From assembly GCA_026388915.1 (NCBI GenBank), contig JAPLIW010000018.1, positions 1-5,259 of the forward strand: 5,259 nt of DNA, given 5' to 3'. This document shows, one piece after another, positions 1 to 4,004 of this stretch. The position numbers and the translations under genes are program-made. The first letter of the stretch is position 1. Each line of letters begins with the position of its first letter. The notes under the pieces were generated by a model. It worked only from the letters and a program-made list of their open reading frames with translations. It was not told the DNA's origin and searched no databases. The stretch is from Deltaproteobacteria bacterium. Its GTDB lineage: Bacteria > Desulfobacterota > SM23-61.

Positions 1-19
1 GAAGAATACTCTTTTTCAT
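1..19 (-). CDS. First codons of the next operon gene, probably the solute-binding protein
   Basis: Only ATG and five further full codons are inside the window (MKKSIL). The Lys-Lys start followed by hydrophobic residues would fit a secretory signal peptide, and the position directly after livH in a LIV operon fits the periplasmic substrate-binding protein (LivJ/LivK type), which is otherwise missing here. The start has a strong AAGGAGG at 8 bases. The gene is real with good probability; its identity is inferred from context only. Confidence 0.5.
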
Positions 20-124
20 GCTGCCTCCCTCCTTTTGATTTTTTCCGCCTCCGGTTATTTCCATCTCGGCCGCTTTCACCGCTTCTTTACCCCAACCACC
101 TCCTTCCGCTTTTTTATTCTTTTT
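20..124 (-). other. livH to next-gene leader
   Basis: A 105-bp purine-rich stretch on the minus strand. It contains a perfect AAGGAGGTG (105-97) with no usable start behind it: the TTG that follows gives TTG-GGG-TAA. The real binding site of the next gene is nearer 28-34. No terminator-like hairpin is seen, so the next gene is likely co-transcribed with livH. Confidence 0.55.
28..34 (-). promoter_or_regulatory. Ribosome binding site of the gene at the left edge
   Basis: AAGGAGG (followed by GAGG) lies 8 bases before the ATG at 17-19. An in-frame upstream ATG at 62-64 lacks such a site, so the ATG at 17-19 is preferred. Confidence 0.6.
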
Positions 125-997
125 CTAAACCTTCTTCACAAAATGCTTCCCCAGCAGCCCGCTGGGCCGGATACAAAGCATGAGGACAATGACGGCGAAG
201 GCCACGACCGATTTAAAGGGCAGGGAGATGTACCCCCCGAAGAGGTTTTCCACCACCCCCAGGATCGTTCCTCCCACGGCCGCCCCCGGCAGGCTGGTCA
301 TGCCCCCCAGAACGGCAGAGGCAAAGGCTTTCATCAGGGGATCCATCATCATGGGAGGGTCCAGAACGGTGAGGGCGGCGATAAACATTCCCGACACGGC
401 CCCGATGATAGAACTCAGGGCCCAGGTGAAGGAAAAGATCCGTTTGGTCCGGATTCCCATGAGCCGGGCGACCAGCCGGTTCTGCTGGGTGGCCCGCATG
501 GCCGTTCCCAGCTTGGAATACTGGAAGAAGAGAAAGAGAAGGGCAATCAGGACCAGGCAGACGATGATGGTCCAGAAGTTGATCTTGCTGACCACCAGCC
601 CGGCGAAATTATAGGTCTCGAAGCTGGGAATGGGGAACGGCAGGTTGCGCTGGTCCGGCCCCCACTTCCATCCGGCGATCCCCATGAGGATCATCTCGAA
701 TCCCAGGGTGATGATGATCATTCCGATGACCGTGGGATTCTTGGCCGGCCGCAGGAAGACGAATTCCAGCAGGGCGCCCAGGGCCGCGGCAAAGAGCAGC
801 GTCAGTGCCAGGGCGAGGGGGAAAGAGAGCTGGTAACTCTCCAGGAAAACGAAGGCCATGAAGGAGCTGATCATGGCCATCTCCCCCTGGGCAAAGTTCA
901 ACACATCCGAGGTCTTGTAAATGATGACCATGGCCAGGGCCAGAAGGGCGTAGCAAAAACCCACGGCCAGGCCGCTGACAATCAGTTGTCCAAGCAT
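125..997 (-). CDS. livH: LIV-type ABC transporter permease LivH
   Basis: Inner-membrane permease that pairs with LivM. It has 290 residues, the normal family length. About eight hydrophobic segments lie near 4-27, 38-54, 58-82, 91-109, 139-160, 188-211, 223-247 and 262-277. Characteristic stretches are VLNFAQGEMAMISSF (32-46) in the N-terminal half, the cytoplasmic EAA-like loop GTAMRATQQNRLVARLMGI (164-182), LGGMTSLPGAAVGG (230-243) and the C-terminal IRPSGLLGK (276-284). The ATG at 995-997 has AAGGAGG 4 bases upstream. The gene is separated from livM by 297 bp of repeat-bearing sequence, unusual inside a transporter operon, and is followed 105 bp later by the next start codon. An ordinary, intact family member; the substrate cannot be inferred from it. 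Confidence 0.94.
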   Translation of the reverse strand: MLGQLIVSGLAVGFCYALLALAMVIIYKTSDVLNFAQGEMAMISSFMAFVFLESYQLSFPLALALTLLFAAALGALLEFVFLRPAKNPTVIGMIIITLGFEMILMGIAGWKWGPDQRNLPFPIPSFETYNFAGLVVSKINFWTIIVCLVLIALLFLFFQYSKLGTAMRATQQNRLVARLMGIRTKRIFSFTWALSSIIGAVSGMFIAALTVLDPPMMMDPLMKAFASAVLGGMTSLPGAAVGGTILGVVENLFGGYISLPFKSVVAFAVIVLMLCIRPSGLLGKHFVKKV

Positions 998-1001
998 TCC
1001 G

Positions 1002-1008
1002 CCTCCTT
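1002..1008 (-). promoter_or_regulatory. Ribosome binding site of livH
   Basis: AAGGAGG lies 4 bases before the ATG at 995-997. The spacing is slightly short but the match is complete, and it lies outside the repeat arrays. Confidence 0.65.
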
Positions 1009-1021
1009 CAACGACTTATTG

Positions 1022-1041
1022 GGACACCGATGAACACAGAT
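1022..1041 (-). repeat. Two-unit inverted copy of the 10-bp repeat
   Basis: Read on the minus strand this is ATCTGTGTTC (1041-1032) followed by ATCGGTGTCC (1031-1022), the same unit as at 1205-1234 with one fewer copy. It is in opposite orientation and ends in the same way (GTCCCAATAA here, GTCCAATTAA there). Fourteen bases, 1029-1042 and 1204-1217, are perfectly complementary. Confidence 0.8.
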
Positions 1042-1105
1042 AGAAATATTGAACGTATCAATCTTCTCTCAATCTAAATCCTTTGAATCGGGGAGCCAGG
1101 ATTTT

Positions 1106-1151
1106 CAGATGACCACGGATATTTTCTTACTTTTTTATCTGTGTCATCTAT
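1106..1151. repeat. Two partial repeat units inside the gap
   Basis: CAGATGACCACGGAT (1106-1120, minus-strand reading ATCCGTGGTCATCTG) and ATCTGTGTCATCTAT (1137-1151, plus orientation) resemble the 10-bp unit but are shorter or mutated. They suggest older or decayed copies between the two outer arrays. Confidence 0.45.
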
Positions 1152-1204
1152 ACTACTTTTTTGCAAAGTCTTTAAATTTTGTTAGGCATTTTTCATGAAT
1201 TATT

Positions 1205-1234
1205 ATCTGTGTTCATCTGTGTTTATCTGTGTCC
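1205..1234 (+). repeat. Three tandem 10-bp units (ATCTGTGTTC type)
   Basis: Three head-to-tail units: ATCTGTGTTC (1205-1214), ATCTGTGTTT (1215-1224) and ATCTGTGTCC (1225-1234). The first eight bases are identical in all three and only the last two vary. The period is exactly 10 bp. The array is preceded by TATT and followed by AATTAA. Confidence 0.85.
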
Positions 1235-1254
1235 AATTAAAAATTTTTGGTTTT

Positions 1255-1267
1255 GCGGCGCAGCCGC
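1255..1267. repeat. Small GC-rich inverted repeat (hairpin)
   Basis: GCGGC-GCA-GCCGC forms a perfect 5-bp stem with a 3-base loop inside otherwise AT-rich sequence, between two copies of the repeat array. Without a T-run on either side it is not a convincing terminator. Confidence 0.6.
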
Positions 1268-1268
1268 G

Positions 1269-1286
1269 CTGTGTTCATTTGTGTCC
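1269..1286 (+). repeat. Degenerate third copy of the repeat array
   Basis: CTGTGTTC (1269-1276) then ATTTGTGTCC (1277-1286), in the same orientation as the three-unit array and ending in the same GTGTCCAA. It lies 8 bp from the livM stop codon and is separated from the main array by the small GC hairpin. Confidence 0.65.
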
Positions 1287-1294
1287 AAAAAAAA

Positions 1295-2356
1295 TCAGAA
1301 GGGATAGGTTTTCCAGTACTTCTTGGCCCGGATCCAGATGCCGAAAATTCCCAGGGGCTCGAAGAGGATGATCAGGACCATGATCAGCCCGTAAACGATG
1401 ATGGCCACGTTGGAGATGCCGCCCATGCTCATATACTGCTCTGAAAAACTCACCAGCAACGCCCCGATGCCCGGGATGTCCTGGATGGCCTGCAGCTTGA
1501 CGTCCAGGTAGGTCATGAGGATGGCCCCGGCGATGGAGCCCATGACGGAGCCCACCCCGCCGATCACCACCATGGCCAGAAAGGTGATGGACATGATGAT
1601 ATGAAAGCCTTCCGGGTTGATGAACCCGAGGATAAATGCGTAGAGACCCCCGGCGATGCCCGTGTAGAAAGCGCTGACCGCAAAGGAAAGGGTCTTATAA
1701 TAGTTGAGATTCACTCCCATGGTTTCCGCCGCCACGTCGCTGTCGCGGATGGCGATGAAGGCCCGCCCCACCTTGGTCTTGAACAATTTTACCGCCGCAA
1801 TGGTTAAGATCACTCCGACCGCGCAAATCACATAGTAGAAATGGATGTCTTTCATGGCCGTCCCGAAGAGGTACAGCTTGGGGGCCTGTAATCCCATCCG
1901 TCCGCCGAAGAATTCCATGTGCTTGATGATCGTGGTGACGGCCATGCCGAAGCCCATGGTGGCAATCGCCAGGTAGGGACCTTCCAGGCGCAGTGAGGGA
2001 AGCCCCAGGATAAACCCGGCCCCGGCCGAAATGAGCGCCCCCAGCGGCAGGGCGATGAATAAGGGAAGTCCCATCTGGCCGACAAACATGACCGTGGTAA
2101 AGGCTCCGATGGCGAAGAATCCCGCATGGCCCAGGGAGATCTGGCCGGTGTATCCCACGAGGATGTTCAAGCCGATGGCGACGATGCAGTGGATAATGAT
2201 CAGATTCAGCAGGTAGACGGACATGCCCAGAAAGTGGGTCTTGGCGATAATCCAGGGCAGGACGATCAGGACGGCCAGGAGGATGACGGACCAAACCAGA
2301 ATGGTTTTGCTCTTAAAGAGTTCAATATCTTCGTAATAGGATCTTTTAATATCCAC
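1295..2356 (-). CDS. livM: LIV-type ABC transporter permease LivM
   Basis: Inner-membrane permease that pairs with LivH to form the translocation channel. It has 353 residues; the family is usually about 300-430. A charged N-terminus (1-17) leads into about nine hydrophobic segments, near 18-38, 46-68, 76-94, 98-118, 126-146, 171-192, 224-247, 258-283 and 314-333. Conserved family stretches are GYTGQISLGHAGFFAIGAF (68-86) and the cytoplasmic EAA-like loop GRAFIAIRDSDVAAETMGV (197-215), which contacts the ATPases. NPEGF and the GGVGS-containing helix (247-285) are also typical of LivM. The tail is basic and aromatic (RAKKYWKTYPF). Start is GTG, forced by an in-frame TAA two codons upstream and backed by GAGGTG at 6 bases. 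It is preceded by a 127-bp gap and followed by a 297-bp repeat-bearing gap, so it is less tightly packed than the ATPase genes. Confidence 0.93.
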   Translation of the reverse strand: MDIKRSYYEDIELFKSKTILVWSVILLAVLIVLPWIIAKTHFLGMSVYLLNLIIIHCIVAIGLNILVGYTGQISLGHAGFFAIGAFTTVMFVGQMGLPLFIALPLGALISAGAGFILGLPSLRLEGPYLAIATMGFGMAVTTIIKHMEFFGGRMGLQAPKLYLFGTAMKDIHFYYVICAVGVILTIAAVKLFKTKVGRAFIAIRDSDVAAETMGVNLNYYKTLSFAVSAFYTGIAGGLYAFILGFINPEGFHIIMSITFLAMVVIGGVGSVMGSIAGAILMTYLDVKLQAIQDIPGIGALLVSFSEQYMSMGGISNVAIIVYGLIMVLIILFEPLGIFGIWIRAKKYWKTYPF

Positions 2357-2362
2357 GCATTA

Positions 2363-2368
2363 CACCTC
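2363..2368 (-). promoter_or_regulatory. Ribosome binding site that sets the GTG start of livM
   Basis: GAGGTG lies 6 bases before the GTG at 2354-2356. An in-frame TAA two codons upstream of that GTG (2360-2362) excludes any longer version. The out-of-frame ATG at 2358-2360 is only 2 bases from the site and runs into a stop after four codons. Confidence 0.65.
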
Positions 2369-2414
2369 GCTAGCCATAATAACCAACTTTGCAGGTTGCT
2401 CAAGGAGCCACGTG

Positions 2415-2444
2415 ATTTTACCCAATTCATGTGAGAATTTGCAA
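2415..2444 (-). promoter_or_regulatory. Possible sigma-70-like promoter before livM
   Basis: On the minus strand TTGCAA (2444-2439; 4 of 6 matches to TTGACA) and TAAAAT (2420-2415; 5 of 6 matches to TATAAT) are separated by 18 bp. A start near 2408 would give a leader of about 50 bases before the livM GTG. The match was found by eye in an AT-rich gap and may be chance. Confidence 0.3.
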
Positions 2445-2483
2445 GGATTATTTGTGGAGGGGAAGTTCTGGAATGGCAACCAG

Positions 2484-3233
2484 CTAGAGCCCAAGGTAGG
2501 TTTTACGGAGGACCTCGTCTTGCAGCAATTGTTCGCCGGTGCCTTCGGCAATGATCTTCCCCGAGGAAAGGACGTAGTTGCGGGAGGCGATCTTAAAGAC
2601 CGTGCCGACTTCCTGCTCGACCAGGAGAAGGGTGATTCCAAGATTCCGGATCTCAACGATCTTTTCAAACACATGTCTGCGCAGAATGGGGGCCAGCCCG
2701 GTCGAGGGCTCATCAATACACATCAGTTTTGGCCGGGACATCAATGCCCTTCCGAGGGCCAGCATCTGCTGCTCCCCGCCGGAGAGGGTTCCGGAGATCT
2801 GGTTGGACCGCTTATGAAGCACGGGGAATAACTGATAGACTTTTCCCAAGTTGTCCTGTATTTCTTTTTTCCCCATCAGGAGATAGGCACCGGCATGTAG
2901 ATTGTCGATCACCGTCATTTCCCGGAACGGTCTTCTCCTTTCGGGACAATGAATCAACCCCCTTTTAACGATCTCGTGAGCGGGGATCTGATCGATTCTC
3001 TCGCCGTCAAAGGTCACCGAACCTTCAAGGATTACGTCTCCACCCGTTGACCGACGGGTAATCTCCCTTTCCCAGGCAACCAGGCCGGTAATGGCCCTGA
3101 GCAACGTGGATTTGCCGGCCCCGTTGGGTCCCACCAGGCTCACCAACTCCTCCCTCTCAACGCCCATGCTCAGGTCGTTGATGATCATGGCCCGGTCATA
3201 GCAGACCTTCAGATGGGCTACTTCCAGCAGCAA
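2484..3233 (-). CDS. livF: LIV-type ABC transporter ATP-binding protein LivF
   Basis: Second cytoplasmic ATPase of the importer, partner of LivG. It has 249 residues, somewhat longer than the usual 233-240. Motifs: Walker A GPNGAGKST (35-43); CPERRRPFREMTV (96-108), where LivF proteins normally carry PEGR in place of a Q-loop glutamine; signature LSGGEQQ (150-156); Walker B LMCIDEP with E175 (170-176); and LLVEQE (203-208), where glutamine replaces the H-loop histidine, as is common in LivF. The ending LRKTYLGL is typical of the family. About 14 extra residues rich in charge (AWEREITRRSTGGDVILEGS, 53-72) follow Walker A where a typical LivF has a short turn. The start is TTG, 2 bp after the livG stop and 9 bases from a strong AAGGAGG. 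The gene stops with TAG 127 bp before livM. Confidence 0.92.
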   Translation of the reverse strand: MLLEVAHLKVCYDRAMIINDLSMGVEREELVSLVGPNGAGKSTLLRAITGLVAWEREITRRSTGGDVILEGSVTFDGERIDQIPAHEIVKRGLIHCPERRRPFREMTVIDNLHAGAYLLMGKKEIQDNLGKVYQLFPVLHKRSNQISGTLSGGEQQMLALGRALMSRPKLMCIDEPSTGLAPILRRHVFEKIVEIRNLGITLLLVEQEVGTVFKIASRNYVLSSGKIIAEGTGEQLLQDEVLRKTYLGL

Positions 3234-3235
3234 GG

Positions 3236-4003
3236 TTAGATTCCTCCTTCGCCCAGGTAAGACTTGATAACCTCTTTATTATTCACTACCTCTTCCGGGG
3301 GGCCATCCGCGATCACTTCGCCATAGTTGAGGACAATGATTCGCTCCACAATCTTCATTAACTGCTGAAGCTTGTGTTCGATGATAATCATGGCCGGTCC
3401 TTCGCTGTGCAAGCGACCGAAACGGCCGCCTTTGTGAAGTCGGTGGATGGATTTGCCCATGAGATCGGTCTCGGCAGGACTCAGACCCCCGAAGGGTTCA
3501 TCCAGAAGAAGCAATTCCGGCTCCGTGGCCACGGCCCTGGCGACCTCCAGGCGCTTGAGATCACCCTGGGAGAGGGTGGAGGCCTTTTCCAGGTACACAT
3601 CGGAGATGCCGGCAAATTCCAGGGCATCCATCGCCTTGGCCTCGACTCTCTTGACCCATTCACCCCTTTTCAAGGCCCGGGGGCAAAGACACGAGACCAT
3701 GACATTGGCAATAATCGGGAGACGGCGGAAAGGCCTCATGTTCTGGAAGGTGCAGGCTATGCCCAAGTTTATGATATCCCAGGTCTTAAGCCCGACAAGG
3801 TTCTTGCCCTTAAAACGGATGCCGCCCGAACCAGGTTTCAGAATACCGCTTATCAGCCGAACCAGGGTGCTCTTGCCGGCACCATTAGGGCCGATCAGAC
3901 CCACCATTTCGTTTCGGTTCATAGAAAAGCTTACGTTGTTAATGGCCCGCAGTCCCCCGAAGTCCTTAATAAGGCCATCAAGTTCTAAGAAGGGTTGGTC
4001 CAT
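3236..4003 (-). CDS. livG: LIV-type ABC transporter ATP-binding protein LivG
   Basis: Cytoplasmic ATPase of a LIV/HAAT-family importer; with LivF it forms the nucleotide-binding pair that powers the LivH/LivM channel. It has 255 residues, the usual size. Motifs in order: Walker A GPNGAGKST (38-46), Q-loop Q87 in TFQN, ABC signature LSQGDLKRLE (144-153), Walker B LLLLDEP with catalytic E169 (164-170), D-loop region GGLSPAE (172-178) and H-loop H210 in IIIEHK. The C-terminal ending NNKEVIKSYLGEGGI is typical of LivG. The signature departs from canonical LSGGQ, and about eight extra residues (KGGRFGRLHSEGPA, 191-204) sit before the H-loop compared with my recollection of E. coli LivG. The ATG at 4001-4003 follows the ligase stop by 1 bp. 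The family call is secure; the specific substrate is not. The symbol is by homology. Confidence 0.93.
   Translation of the reverse strand: MDQPFLELDGLIKDFGGLRAINNVSFSMNRNEMVGLIGPNGAGKSTLVRLISGILKPGSGGIRFKGKNLVGLKTWDIINLGIACTFQNMRPFRRLPIIANVMVSCLCPRALKRGEWVKRVEAKAMDALEFAGISDVYLEKASTLSQGDLKRLEVARAVATEPELLLLDEPFGGLSPAETDLMGKSIHRLHKGGRFGRLHSEGPAMIIIEHKLQQLMKIVERIIVLNYGEVIADGPPEEVVNNKEVIKSYLGEGGI
3243..3249 (-). promoter_or_regulatory. Ribosome binding site that sets the TTG start of livF
   Basis: A full AAGGAGG lies 9 bases before TTG at 3231-3233 and is embedded in the last Gly-Gly codons of livG. No ATG lies near it in the livF frame, so the site is the main support for the TTG start. Confidence 0.7.
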
Positions 4004-4004
4004 A

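Larger units (their letters stand above)
998..1294. other. livM-livH intergenic region, AT-rich and repeat-bearing
   Basis: A 297-bp stretch without a credible gene, visibly more AT-rich than its flanks. It holds arrays of an ATCTGTGTTC-like 10-bp unit in both orientations, a 5-bp GC hairpin (1255-1267), an AAAAATTTTT palindrome (1239-1248), and the livH ribosome binding site next to livH. I see no classical intrinsic terminator: on the minus strand the GC hairpin is followed by AAAACC rather than T's. A weak promoter-like pair (TTGAGA at 1072-1067, TATTTC at 1048-1043, 18-bp spacer) exists upstream of livH but the -10 match is poor. Confidence 0.75.
2357..2483 (-). other. livF-livM intergenic gap
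   Basis: This 127-bp non-coding gap follows the nearly gapless ligase-livG-livF segment. It holds the livM ribosome binding site and a possible promoter. I see no stem followed by a T-run on the minus strand, so transcription from the upstream genes probably continues into livM. Only weak 4-bp stems occur (for example GCTC/GAGC near 2398-2409). Confidence 0.6.

Noticed and set aside
62..64. Upstream in-frame ATG as start of the left-edge gene
   Set aside because: It has no ribosome binding site, whereas the ATG at 17-19 has AAGGAGG at ideal spacing and begins with a signal-peptide-like MKKSIL.
35..1033. Long plus-strand open frame of 332 codons opposite livH
   Set aside because: It is antisense to a clear LivH gene. 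The product is a low-complexity mix of His, Gly, Asp, Gln and Pro with no recognisable domain, as expected for the shadow of a GC-rich membrane-protein gene. No ribosome binding site supports it.
1043..1072. Promoter for livH (TTGAGA, 18 bp, TATTTC)
   Set aside because: The -35 match is good but the -10 matches only 3 of 6 bases, in AT-rich sequence where chance matches are common.
1239..1267. Intrinsic terminator after livM
   Set aside because: The stem is only 5 bp and on the minus strand is followed by AAAACC and A's before any T's. The T-run lies too far away.
1022..1286. CRISPR array
   Set aside because: The units are only 10 bp, directly adjacent without spacers, and occur in both orientations.
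998..1294. tRNA, riboswitch or small protein gene in the livM-livH gap
   Set aside because: I could not find a cloverleaf, a known aptamer core, or an open frame with a start and ribosome binding site on either strand.
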